Shown: in pieces, positions 27,153-35,795 of the stretch
Layout of the letters: each line of letters opens with the position of its first letter
Position numbering within the stretch: position 1 is the first letter of the stretch
Assembly (NCBI RefSeq): GCF_014852005.1
Contig: NZ_JACVAU010000001.1
Location: 62,001 to 126,000 of the forward strand
DNA length: 64,000 bases
Direction: 5' to 3'
Source: Pseudoxanthomonas sp. PXM03
Lineage (GTDB): Bacteria > Pseudomonadota > Gammaproteobacteria > Xanthomonadales > Xanthomonadaceae
Made by a program: the position numbers and the translations under genes
Notes under the pieces: generated by a model
The model's database searches: none
Seen by the model: the letters and a program-made list of their open reading frames with translations, nothing else
Told to the model about the DNA's origin: nothing

Positions 27153-28520
27153 ATGGAATTTGCAAAGAACATCACCCGCGTTTCGGCGCTGGCGCTCGGT
27201 ATCGCAGGCGTGCTCGCCTATGGCGATGTGCACGCCGCCGCCTTCCAGCTGAAGGAAAACAGCGTCAAGGCCCAGGGCCGCGCGATGGCCGGTGCGGCCT
27301 CCGCCAAGGGCGACGCCTCGGTCGTGGTCAACAACCCGGCCGTCATGTCCACCTTCACCGAGCGCACCCTGCAGGCCGACGTCACCGCGATCGACCTGTC
27401 CTACGAATTCGAAGGCAGCGGCACCGCCGCGACCGGCACCCCGTTCCAGCAGCCGCTGACCGGCGGCAACGGTGGCGACGCCGGTGACGTGGCCGCCGTG
27501 CCGGCCGCTTCCTTCATCCTGCCGCTGAGCGGCGATTTCGAATACCTGACGCTGGGCATGATGATCAGCGCGCCGTTCGGCCTGAAGACCGACTACGACG
27601 AGGGCTGGAAGGGCCGCTACCACGCCCTGGAATCGGACGTGAAGATCATCGACCTGACCTTGGCCGCATCGCTCGAGCTGAGCGACCGCTTCTCGGTCGG
27701 TGCGGGCTTCATCTACGAGCACGCCGACGTCACCCTGTCCAACGCCGTCGACTTCGGCACCATCATCTGCGGCCGCAGCCCGGCTGCCTGCGTGGGCCCG
27801 ACGGCGCAATTCGGTCCGCAGCGCAACGACGGTTTCGCCAGCATCAACGGCACCGACAACGGCCTCGGCTGGATCGTCGGCATGAACTGGCGCCCGACCG
27901 ACAAGCTGTCGCTGGGTTACTCGCACCGCTCCGAGATCGACCATGAACTGGACGGCGACGCAGTGTTCGAAGTGCCTGCCAACGTGCGTGCCGCGCTCGG
28001 CAACGGCGTCTTCATCAACGGCGGCGGCGGTGCCGACCTGACCACGCCGGCCATCGATGCCTTCAGCGCCACCTACTACGCCACCGATCGCTTCACCGTG
28101 ATGGCCGAAGCCACCCGCACCGACTGGTCGTCGCTGCAGGAAATCCGCATCGAGTTCGACAACCCCGCGCAGCCCGACTCGGTCGAGGACTACAGCTGGG
28201 ACGAGAACTGGTTCTATTCGATCGGCGGCGAATACAAGTTCAGCGACAAGTTCACCTTCCGCGCCGGCGTGGCGCGCGATGACTCCCCGGTCAGCCGTCC
28301 CCACCGCACTCCGCGCCTGCCCGACCAGGACCGCATGTGGTACTCGCTGGGCATGACCTGGAACGTGTCCGAGCATTTCGAGCTCAGCGCCAGCTACGTC
28401 AAGATCGACATCGTCGATACGCCGGAAGTCGACCTGACCAACAGCACGCGCGCGCGCCTGGTGGGCGACTTCGAGGGTGGCGCCGACCTGTTCGGTGTGG
28501 CGATGCAATACAAGTTCTGA
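27153..28520 (+). CDS. OmpP1/FadL family outer-membrane transport protein
   Basis: A 455-residue outer-membrane beta-barrel for long-chain fatty acids or other hydrophobic compounds. Signal peptide to about residue 29 (VSALALGIAGVLAYGDVHA), then the FadL plug start AAFQLKENSVKAQGRAMAG and the conserved NNPAVMS segment near 64-70. Alternating strands run to the terminal LFGVAMQYKF, ending with Phe as barrel proteins do. A pair of Cys (IICGRSPAACVG) sits in an extracellular loop. Strong promoter upstream, terminator downstream; monocistronic. Confidence 0.93.
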   Translation: MEFAKNITRVSALALGIAGVLAYGDVHAAAFQLKENSVKAQGRAMAGAASAKGDASVVVNNPAVMSTFTERTLQADVTAIDLSYEFEGSGTAATGTPFQQPLTGGNGGDAGDVAAVPAASFILPLSGDFEYLTLGMMISAPFGLKTDYDEGWKGRYHALESDVKIIDLTLAASLELSDRFSVGAGFIYEHADVTLSNAVDFGTIICGRSPAACVGPTAQFGPQRNDGFASINGTDNGLGWIVGMNWRPTDKLSLGYSHRSEIDHELDGDAVFEVPANVRAALGNGVFINGGGGADLTTPAIDAFSATYYATDRFTVMAEATRTDWSSLQEIRIEFDNPAQPDSVEDYSWDENWFYSIGGEYKFSDKFTFRAGVARDDSPVSRPHRTPRLPDQDRMWYSLGMTWNVSEHFELSASYVKIDIVDTPEVDLTNSTRARLVGDFEGGADLFGVAMQYKF

Positions 28521-28543
28521 TCGCTGCACGGATCCGAACCACG

Positions 28544-28569
28544 AAAAACCCCGCCTCGGCGGGGTTTTT
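28544..28569. terminator. Bidirectional rho-independent terminator
   Basis: Stem aaaaaccccgcc / ggcggggttttt with loop tc, ending in five T on one strand and five T on the other, placed between the convergent FadL and SMP-30 genes. Confidence 0.92.
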
Positions 28570-28592
28570 CATTGCCTTCCAGCATCACCGGA

Positions 28593-29531
28593 TCAATACG
28601 GAAGACCGGCCACCGGCAGTTCGATCGACCACAGGCTCGCGGCGCCGGTCAGGAACAACGTGCGCCGGTCTTCGCCGCCGAACGCGGCATTGGTGATGTT
28701 GGCGTCCACGCGGATCGTGGCCAGCACGTCACCCGCGGGAGAGAACACGCGCACGCGCTGTTGGCCGTGTTCGGTGACATAGATGTTGCCCAGGCAATCC
28801 AGTGTCAGGCCGTCGCCGCCGGTGATGCGCGCCAAGTCCCGGCCCGGGCCGGGCACGCCGTCACGCAACGGATAGGCGCGCAACACGTCGCCATCGCCGG
28901 TTCCGCCTGCCACGTACAACGTGCCGCCATCCGGCGACAGCGCGATGCCATTCGGATTGCGCAGGCTGTCGTCGACCACCGTTGTCACGCCCTCATGGTG
29001 GCGATACACGCGGGTGAGGGGCTGGCCACCGGGCGCGGCCTTGCGCTGGTAGTCGGGATCGGTGAAGTAGAGGGTGCCGTCGGCGGCCATCACCAGGTCG
29101 TTCGGGGAATTGAACGGCGCGCCGTCGAACGTCGACACCAGCGGCGTGCGCGTGCCGTCGGCCAGGTCCACCCGCGCCACCTGCTTGCGATCGTGGGTGG
29201 CGGCGATGAGGCGGCCGTCCGTATCCAGCGCGAGCCCGTTGCTGCCGCTGTCTTCGACCACGGTTTCCCAGCGGTCCGGCGGGGTGAAGCGGCGGATGCG
29301 CGAGGGGAAGCGGCCGTTGTGGACGAAGTCCGACAGATACAGCGCGCCGTCGCGCCACACCGGGCCTTCGTACAGGCGGTTGAGCGCATCGCCAAGCGTG
29401 GCGTTCGCCACGCGCGTGGCGGTCAGTTCGCCCTTCGGTGCGGTTCCCGGGAAACCTTGGCAGGTACCGGCCGCGGTCGCCGCAGCGGTAGGAAAGCACA
29501 GTACAACAAGCAATGGGACGAGTTTGAGCAT
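28593..29531 (-). CDS. Exported SMP-30/gluconolactonase-like beta-propeller protein
   Basis: A 312-residue protein with a signal peptide (MLKLVPLLVVLCFPTAAATAAG) and a six-bladed SMP-30/LRE-like propeller: LYEGPVWRDGALYLSDF with the metal Glu, SGSNGLALDTDGRLIAAT, FNSPNDLVMAADGTLYFTD with Asn and Asp ligands, and the late IYVTEHG, DANITNAAFGG. The family hydrolyses lactones of sugars or related esters. ATG 29531 is chosen, with GGGAG 8 bases upstream, over in-frame GTG 29540. Exported forms of this family are poorly characterised. It lies 3' of the sulfotransferase gene on the same strand. Confidence 0.9.
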   Translation of the reverse strand: MLKLVPLLVVLCFPTAAATAAGTCQGFPGTAPKGELTATRVANATLGDALNRLYEGPVWRDGALYLSDFVHNGRFPSRIRRFTPPDRWETVVEDSGSNGLALDTDGRLIAATHDRKQVARVDLADGTRTPLVSTFDGAPFNSPNDLVMAADGTLYFTDPDYQRKAAPGGQPLTRVYRHHEGVTTVVDDSLRNPNGIALSPDGGTLYVAGGTGDGDVLRAYPLRDGVPGPGRDLARITGGDGLTLDCLGNIYVTEHGQQRVRVFSPAGDVLATIRVDANITNAAFGGEDRRTLFLTGAASLWSIELPVAGLPY

Positions 29532-29547
29532 AGCAGGCACTCCCTAT

Positions 29548-30345
29548 TCAGCGAAGGGTGGCGCACCGCGCCGCGAAGTCCTCGATGGTTGAGTGGGCGC
29601 CCGCAGTCTCCTCAAGCTTCTGGTGGAGCTTGCTTCTCGCGTATTCGACCAATCGAGCGTCATATAGATTGTTCCTCTGCAATCTTCTGAAAAGTTCGTT
29701 GCCAAGGAGTTTCTCCAGGATAGCCAGGCGAGCGTCTAGGGAAGGATCGCGATCGCTTCGATTCTGGGGGAAATATCTTGCATCGAAACTTGGCCACCAC
29801 GGACGGAGCTGGTGCTCCAAGCTGACCATGCTGGCGTCGTACTCATCGACCACCCCCACGAAGTCGAGCGCTTCGATTCTCGTTCTCGCGGTACTCAGGT
29901 CGATCTCATTGGGCGGCTCGTAATAGACGCCGCCGCGCGCAAGGAACGATGTCTGGGTATCACACAGCACGTAAGGTCGTTCTTCCAGGCAGCGATGCAC
30001 CCAATCAGCCAAGCCTGTGTACGAGTCCACTAGGCCTGCACGACGCTCCTGTTCGAAAATGGACGCGATTCTGTCCAGCGGATGCCTCAGCAGTACGATT
30101 GGAAAAACCCGCGATAACCGATCAATCGGAAATCTGAAGTGATGACTGCTGAATGCGATAGATGAAGGATCCTCCTTAAGGATAAGTTCAATGTCTTCTT
30201 CCACAAGCGTGGACTCGGCATTGGGCCCGTGGACTTCCCGGAATGCGTCGCCGAAATTTCGCCGGAGAATCCAGTCCAGTGTTGACCCGCCATTCTTGAA
30301 GATATGGAAGTGCAGCAGGCATGGAGGGATAGTGGCTGTTGACAT
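29548..30345 (-). CDS. Sulfotransferase family protein, atypical low G+C
   Basis: A 265-residue cytoplasmic protein with the PAPS-binding marks of carbohydrate sulfotransferases: 5'-phosphosulfate loop FHIFKNGGSTLDWIL at 13-27, and the 3'-phosphate strand IVLLRHPLDRIASIF with Arg87 and Ser95. It would move sulfate from PAPS to an unknown acceptor, perhaps a surface glycan. Base composition is clearly unlike the neighbours (for example 24 of 60 bases are G or C at 29641-29700), with codons such as ATA and AGA, a sign of recent transfer. No partner genes (glycosyltransferases, PAPS synthesis) are adjacent. An in-frame ATG at 30369 is an alternative start. Confidence 0.8.
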   Translation of the reverse strand: MSTATIPPCLLHFHIFKNGGSTLDWILRRNFGDAFREVHGPNAESTLVEEDIELILKEDPSSIAFSSHHFRFPIDRLSRVFPIVLLRHPLDRIASIFEQERRAGLVDSYTGLADWVHRCLEERPYVLCDTQTSFLARGGVYYEPPNEIDLSTARTRIEALDFVGVVDEYDASMVSLEHQLRPWWPSFDARYFPQNRSDRDPSLDARLAILEKLLGNELFRRLQRNNLYDARLVEYARSKLHQKLEETAGAHSTIEDFAARCATLR

Positions 30346-30403
30346 GGTGATCACCGGGAAAGCCTCCATTCTCGTGCTTGCCGCGAAGTTGTTCCCTGAT
30401 ACG

Positions 30404-31573
30404 TTAGGCAGCTTGCGCAGGGTGCAAGCGTACCTCGATCCGGTTGCGGCCCTTGTGCTTGGCGGCGTACAGGGCTTCGTCGGCCAGGCGCACCAGAGTG
30501 TCGTAGGGCGCGTAACGGTCGGCGGTGAACGACACGCCCATGCTCACCGTGACGCAGAAACCGGTGCCGATCGGCGCGAATTCCAGTGCCATCACCTGCT
30601 GGCGGATGCGCTCGGCCAGTGCCTGCGCGGTCTCGGCCCGGGTGTCGCGCAGTACCAGCATGAATTCCTCGCCGCCCAGCCGCGCGAACAGGTCGTCGCT
30701 GCGGATGCACCCGCGCACCACGTCCGAGAAACGCTGCAGGACCAGATCACCGGCCTCGTGCCCATGGTCGTCGTTGACCGTCTTGAAGTGGTCCAAGTCG
30801 AGCGCGATGACCGCCAGGCCGTGCCCGGCCGAGAGCCAGGCGCCCTGCGACTGCAGTTCGTTGTCCAGGCCGCGGCGATTGAGCGCGCCGGTGAGCGGAT
30901 CGAACAGCGCGCCACGACGCAGCGGTTCGGCCGCGCGGAAGCTGGCCAGCATCAGCATGCAGAAATTGAGCATGAACCAGATCGACAGGTCCAGATTCAC
31001 CCAGACCGGATTGGGGCCATAGCGCCCGGTCAGTGCGGCGAGCAGGTCGCCGCCATACAGCCACAGCAACACGAAGCAGCCGGTGATCATGAGCCTGGCC
31101 GGCACATGGTCGGGCGCGCTGCGCAGTGCGAGCAGGTGCCGGATCATCACCGCCAGCACGATGACTTCGGTGGCGCTCATCGCAGCGCCCTGCGCGTCAA
31201 CGCCGCCGCCCGCCACCGCGCCGACCAATGAGAAGCCGATGCACAGCGGCAGCAGCGCACGTTCCCACCCTGTCAGCGCGCGCTGCTGCACGAACTGGAT
31301 GATCGACCAGGCCAGGCCAGCAAGGCCGGCGCAGGCCAGCAGGCCACCCAGGCCGGCAATCGCTTGCGCGAGCGACGCGTCACCGGCGCGCACCAGCATC
31401 TGCGCGGTGCCGTCCAGCATCGCGGCGCCGAGGGAATACAGGAAATGCGCCACGCCCCAGGTGGCGATGCCGCGCACGCCGCGCGAGACCCTGCCCACGT
31501 AGAAGAAGAGCGCGAGCAGCACGGCGGCGAGGGCGGAGTCGCTGAGCAGCAGGTTGTAGAAGTCGGTCGTCAT
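30404..31573 (-). CDS. Diguanylate cyclase, multi-pass membrane sensor with GGDEF domain
   Basis: A 389-residue enzyme making cyclic di-GMP from two GTP. The N-terminal half holds six or seven transmembrane helices (SALAAVLLALFFYVG through IWFMLNFCMLMLASF, about 12-213) without a named sensor domain. The GGDEF domain spans about 220-385: DPLTGALNRRG, LDLDHFKTVNDDHGHEAGD, active motif GGEEF, and YAAKHKGRNRI. RSDD lies five residues before GGEEF, the RxxD product-inhibition site, so feedback control is expected. Links to Clp, a c-di-GMP-responsive regulator in xanthomonads, are only contextual. Confidence 0.93.
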   Translation of the reverse strand: MTTDFYNLLLSDSALAAVLLALFFYVGRVSRGVRGIATWGVAHFLYSLGAAMLDGTAQMLVRAGDASLAQAIAGLGGLLACAGLAGLAWSIIQFVQQRALTGWERALLPLCIGFSLVGAVAGGGVDAQGAAMSATEVIVLAVMIRHLLALRSAPDHVPARLMITGCFVLLWLYGGDLLAALTGRYGPNPVWVNLDLSIWFMLNFCMLMLASFRAAEPLRRGALFDPLTGALNRRGLDNELQSQGAWLSAGHGLAVIALDLDHFKTVNDDHGHEAGDLVLQRFSDVVRGCIRSDDLFARLGGEEFMLVLRDTRAETAQALAERIRQQVMALEFAPIGTGFCVTVSMGVSFTADRYAPYDTLVRLADEALYAAKHKGRNRIEVRLHPAQAA

Positions 31574-31758
31574 GCGTGGGGGCCGTGCTGGCCGTGAAAC
31601 TCCTTGTCGACGCTAGAACGCAGGATGTGCATCAATCCGGCAGGTGGGATCGGCTGATGTTCACGCAGACAGGGTGAAGGTCCAGCGACGGATGGGGTGG
31701 GGACAGCATCGCCGGCCGATGCCCGGGCAAGCAGTGCCGTGGGTCATGCCCAAAGAAA

Positions 31759-31778
31759 AGCCCCGCCGGAGCGGGGCT
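31759..31778 (-). terminator. Rho-independent terminator of putA
   Basis: Stem agccccgc / gcggggct with loop cgga, 45 bases after the putA stop on the minus strand, followed on that strand by tttt-c-ttt. The rest of 31574-31822 holds no gene that I can see. Confidence 0.8.
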
Positions 31779-31822
31779 GTGCATGCCACGTGGGAGCTGC
31801 CGATGCGCGGCGGCGCCCGGGC

Positions 31823-34800
31823 TCAGTCGCCGAGCGTCAGCAGCGAGGCGTTGCCGCCTGCCGCCGTGGTGTTGACCGTGACGGTCTTCTCGGTGGCGAA
31901 GCGCGGCAGGTAATGCGGGCCGCCGGCCTTCGGACCGGTGCCCGACAGGCCCTGGCCACCGAAGGGCTGCACGCCGACCACCGCGCCGATCTGGTTGCGA
32001 TTGACGTACACGTTGCCCACCTTCACCCGCGCGGCGATGCGGTCGATGGTTTCGTCGATGCGCGAGTGCACGCCCAGGGTCAGGCCGTAGCCGGTAGCGT
32101 TGATCTGGTCGATCACCGCATCCAGCTGGTCGGCCTTCCAGCGCACCACGTGCAGGGCCGGTCCGAAGATTTCCTTGTGCAACTGGTCCAGCGACGTCAG
32201 TTCCCACGCGCGCGGCGCGAAGAAGGTGCCGTGCGCCGTTTCTTCACCGGCGTTGGCCTGCTTGATCACACGTGCTTCGGCCGCCATGCGCACGGCATGG
32301 TCGTCGAGGATCTTCAGCGCGTCAGCGTCGATCACCGGACCTACGTCGGTCGACAGCAGGCCGGGGTCGCCGACCTTCAGCTCGTCCATCGCGCCGGCGA
32401 GCATCGTCATCACCTTGTCGGCGATGTCGTCCTGCACGAACAGCACGCGCGCGGCCGAGCAGCGCTGGCCGGCAGAGGTGAAGGCCGAACCCATCGCGTC
32501 CTTGACCAGCTGCTCCGGCAGTGCGGAGGAGTCGGCGATGAAGGCGTTCTGGCCGCCGGTTTCGGCGATCAGGGTGGCGATCGGGCCGGCGTCGCGGCCG
32601 GCGAGCGCGCGGTTGATCGCACGCGCGGTCTCGGTGGAGCCGGTGAAGGCGACGCCGGCCACGCGCGGATCCTTCGTCAGCGCGGCGCCGACGGTGGCGC
32701 CATCGCCGGGCAGGAACTGCAGCACGGCCTCGGGAATGCCGGCTTCATGCAGCAGCTTCACTGCGGCGTGGCCGATCAGGTTGGTCTGTTCGGCCGGCTT
32801 GGCGATCACGCTGTTGCCGGCGGCGAGCGCGGCGCTGACCTGGCCCAGGAAGATCGCCAGCGGGAAATTCCACGGACTGATGCAGACGAACACGCCGCGA
32901 CCCTGCAGCTGCAGCTGGTTGGATTCGCCGGTCGGGCCGGGCAGCTGTTCCGGTGCGCCGAACTGCGCGCGCGCCTGGGCGGCGTAATAGCGCAGGAAGT
33001 CCACCGCCTCGCGCACTTCGGCGACGCTGTCGGGGATGGTCTTGCCGGCTTCCTTCACGCACAGCGCGATGTAGTCGGGCAGGCGCTGTTCCAGCAGGTT
33101 TGCGGCATGCTCGAGGATGGCGGCGCGGCTGGCGGCCGGCGTGCGGTCCCATGCCGGCTGTGCGGCGACGGCGTTCCCCAGCGCCTTCTCGACCGTGCCG
33201 CCGTCGGCCGGCTGCCATTCGCCGACGGTCTGGCGGCGGTCGGCGGGATTGGTCACCGGCAGTGCCGCGCTGGACACGACCGCGCCCGGCACCAGCGGCG
33301 CGGCGCGCCACGGTTTCACGGCGGCGTTGATGCGCTCGGCCAGCGCGCGCAGGTCGTTGTCGTTGGCGAGGTTGGCGCCCATGGAGTTGTTCCTGTCAGA
33401 AGAGGCGATGGGAGCGGGTTGGCTCCGGAAAAGATCGACCGGCAGCGGGATGCGCGGGTGCGGGATGGACTCGAACTCGGACACCGTCTGCACCGGGTCG
33501 CGCACGAGGTCCTCGATGGCCACGTTCTCGTCGGTGATCCGGTTGACGAAGCTGCTGTTGGCGCCGTTCTCGAGCAGGCGGCGCACGAGGTACGGCAACA
33601 GGTCTTCGTGCGAGCCCACGGGCGCGTACACGCGGCATGGCGTGTCCAGCCGGTGCTTGGGCACCACTTCGGCGTACAGGTCGTCGCCCATGCCATGCAG
33701 CTTCTGGTGCTCGTAAGGACGGCCGTTGGCGATGAAGCGGATCGCGGCGATGGTCTGCGCGTTGTGGGTGGCGAACATCGGATACAGCGCATCGCCGTGG
33801 TCGAGCATGCGGCGCGCGTTGGCGAGATAGGACACGTCGGTGTTCGGCTTGCGCGTGAACACCGGATAGCCCGGATGGCCATCGATCTGCGCGCGCTTGA
33901 TCTCGGCATCCCAGTAGGCGCCCTTCACCAGGCGCATCGGCATGCGGCGACCGACGCGGCGGGCGAGGTCGGCGAGGAAGTCGATCACGTACGGCGTGCG
34001 CTTCTGGTAGGCCTGCACGGCCAGGCCGTAGCCTTCCCAGCCATCGAGCGAGGCATCGGAGAACGTGGCCTCGATCAGGTCGAGTGACAGCTCCAGGCGG
34101 TCGGCCTCTTCGGCGTCGATGGTGAAGCCGATGCCGTACGACTTGGCGAGTTGCGCCAGTTCGAGGATGGCCGGCGCAAGCTCGCGCATCACGCGGACGC
34201 GCTTGGCGTGCTCATAACGCGGATGCAGGGCAGACAGCTTGATCGAGATGCTGGGCGCGGCGAACACGTCGGTGAAGGGGCCGGTGCGGCCGATCGCATG
34301 GATCGCCTGGCGATAGGCCTCCAGGTAGCGGGCGGCGTCCCGGGTGGTCAGCGCGCCCTCGCCCAGCATGTCGAAGGAGTAGCGGTAGTCGGCGTTCTCG
34401 CCCTTGCGGCTGCGCGACAGCGCTTCGTCGATGGTGCGGCCCATGACGAACTGGTGGCCCATGATCCGCATGGCCTGGCGCACGGCCAGCCGGATCACCG
34501 GCTCGCCTACGCGGCCGACCAGGCGCTTGAACGCGCCCGGCACGTCGGCGCGGGTCAGGTCGTTCAGGTTGACCAGCTTGCCGGTCAACATCAGGCCCCA
34601 GGTGGAGGCGTTGACCAGCACGGAGTCGCTCTGGCCCAGGTGCCGCTCCCAGTCCGCGTCGCCCAGCTTGTCGCGGATCAGCTTGTCGGCGGTCTCCTGG
34701 TCCGGGATGCGCAGCAGGGCTTCGGCCACGCACATCAACAGCACGCCTTCGTCGCTGCCGAGGTCGTACTGGCGCATGAAGGCTTCGATGGCGCCCTGGT

Positions 34801-35038
34801 CCTGTGCGCGGGCGCGGACCCGTTTCACCAGGTCCACCGCAAGCCGTTGCGCCTGGATCTGCTCGTTGGCCGGCAGGCGCGCCTGCTCCAGCAGTTCGCG
34901 GACATGTCCGGTCTCGTCGCGCAGCCAGGCGGCGGTGATCGCGGCGCGCAACGGGGATGGCGGAGCGGGGATTTCGGGGGAAATGATGCGGCCGGCCGGC
35001 GGAACGGCGGGCGACGGGACAGGCGAGGGTGTCGACAT
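31823..35038 (-). CDS. putA: Bifunctional proline dehydrogenase / L-glutamate gamma-semialdehyde dehydrogenase
   Basis: Oxidises proline to glutamate in two steps at the membrane, feeding electrons to quinone. The 1071-residue protein has an N-terminal arm and helical domain (about 25-150), the FAD-binding PRODH barrel (about 190-500; LSALHPRYEHAKR, FTIDAEEADRLELSLDL, LVKGAYWDAEIKRAQ, VYAPVGSHEDLLPYLVRRLLENGAN) and the NAD-dependent ALDH domain (about 560-1060) with ETGGQNAF (Glu) and the catalytic Cys in SAGQRCSAARVLF. There is no ribbon-helix-helix DNA-binding domain, so unlike E. coli PutA it cannot repress itself. ATG 35038 (MSTPSP) is preferred to upstream TTG 35056. Confidence 0.97.
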   Translation of the reverse strand: MSTPSPVPSPAVPPAGRIISPEIPAPPSPLRAAITAAWLRDETGHVRELLEQARLPANEQIQAQRLAVDLVKRVRARAQDQGAIEAFMRQYDLGSDEGVLLMCVAEALLRIPDQETADKLIRDKLGDADWERHLGQSDSVLVNASTWGLMLTGKLVNLNDLTRADVPGAFKRLVGRVGEPVIRLAVRQAMRIMGHQFVMGRTIDEALSRSRKGENADYRYSFDMLGEGALTTRDAARYLEAYRQAIHAIGRTGPFTDVFAAPSISIKLSALHPRYEHAKRVRVMRELAPAILELAQLAKSYGIGFTIDAEEADRLELSLDLIEATFSDASLDGWEGYGLAVQAYQKRTPYVIDFLADLARRVGRRMPMRLVKGAYWDAEIKRAQIDGHPGYPVFTRKPNTDVSYLANARRMLDHGDALYPMFATHNAQTIAAIRFIANGRPYEHQKLHGMGDDLYAEVVPKHRLDTPCRVYAPVGSHEDLLPYLVRRLLENGANSSFVNRITDENVAIEDLVRDPVQTVSEFESIPHPRIPLPVDLFRSQPAPIASSDRNNSMGANLANDNDLRALAERINAAVKPWRAAPLVPGAVVSSAALPVTNPADRRQTVGEWQPADGGTVEKALGNAVAAQPAWDRTPAASRAAILEHAANLLEQRLPDYIALCVKEAGKTIPDSVAEVREAVDFLRYYAAQARAQFGAPEQLPGPTGESNQLQLQGRGVFVCISPWNFPLAIFLGQVSAALAAGNSVIAKPAEQTNLIGHAAVKLLHEAGIPEAVLQFLPGDGATVGAALTKDPRVAGVAFTGSTETARAINRALAGRDAGPIATLIAETGGQNAFIADSSALPEQLVKDAMGSAFTSAGQRCSAARVLFVQDDIADKVMTMLAGAMDELKVGDPGLLSTDVGPVIDADALKILDDHAVRMAAEARVIKQANAGEETAHGTFFAPRAWELTSLDQLHKEIFGPALHVVRWKADQLDAVIDQINATGYGLTLGVHSRIDETIDRIAARVKVGNVYVNRNQIGAVVGVQPFGGQGLSGTGPKAGGPHYLPRFATEKTVTVNTTAAGGNASLLTLGD

Positions 35039-35232
35039 GACGGCAGGGCAGTCCAAAGGCAGTCCACTAGTTTAGGCCCGTGCGCGCGGCCCGGATATGC
35101 CCGCCGTTGCCGGCTTGCGGGCGTTGCCCGTTCTCCTGCGCCCTGCGGTGACGGCGGTCGCGGAATGCATCCGCGGATGCCGGATGAGGTTCGCGCGGCC
35201 GGGCCGAGCACCTTGTCCTGGATCAATGAAAC

Positions 35233-35261
35233 TTGCCGCAAAGTGTGGCGGGAGCTACCAT
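35233..35261 (+). promoter_or_regulatory. Candidate promoter of the DUF2244-cox operon
   Basis: TTGCCG at 35233-35238, 17-bp spacer, TACCAT at 35256-35261, about 40 bp before the DUF2244 start. Matches are moderate. The remainder of 35039-35300 shows no other gene. Confidence 0.35.
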
Positions 35262-35300
35262 TTAACGGTTTTCCGCAGCCCGGATCGTGTGGCGGGCGAC

Positions 35301-35777
35301 ATGATCGAAGTGGTGCCGTCATCGTGGGACGGACACGGCGCGCAGCTCAGGCTGCGGCCGCCGCGGGCGCTGACGCGCCGCCAGTTCGTGATGTTGTTCG
35401 TGACGCTGTCGGGCGCGATGTGGATCGTCGCCATGCTGGGCTGGTGGGGAGGCAATGCCTTCGCGCCGGCTTTTGCATTGCTCCATTCGGCCATCCTGGC
35501 CACGGCGCTGCGTGTGCTGTGGCGCAGTGGCGACCGGAGGGAAGACATCAGCATCGGTCCCGACGCGGTGGAGGTCACCACCTCCGTGTCAGGGGCGGTG
35601 TTCCGGGCGCATCCCTACTGGGTGCGCCTGTGCATCGAGCGGGATGGCGAAAGGATTTCGCTGGCCTCCAGCGGCAGGCAGGTCCAGGTGGGCAACTTCC
35701 TGGGGCCGGCCGAACGCCGGGAGCTGGCGGACAGATTGCAGGATTTACTGGCGGCCGCGAGTGGCCGCAACCGATGA
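35301..35777 (+). CDS. DUF2244 family membrane protein
   Basis: A 158-residue inner-membrane protein with two helices close together (FVMLFVTLSGAMWIVAMLGWWGG near 29-52 and FAPAFALLHSAILATALRVLW near 54-74) and a C-terminal soluble part (DISIGPDAVEVTT, ISLASSGRQVQVGNFLGPAERRELADRLQDLL). That layout is DUF2244, often found just upstream of cox genes; its function is unknown but the position suggests a role in oxidase assembly. The gene ends 18 bp before coxB. Longer in-frame starts exist to 35226. Confidence 0.85.
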   Translation: MIEVVPSSWDGHGAQLRLRPPRALTRRQFVMLFVTLSGAMWIVAMLGWWGGNAFAPAFALLHSAILATALRVLWRSGDRREDISIGPDAVEVTTSVSGAVFRAHPYWVRLCIERDGERISLASSGRQVQVGNFLGPAERRELADRLQDLLAAASGRNR

Positions 35778-35795
35778 CGCATTGGGGTCTAGGCA

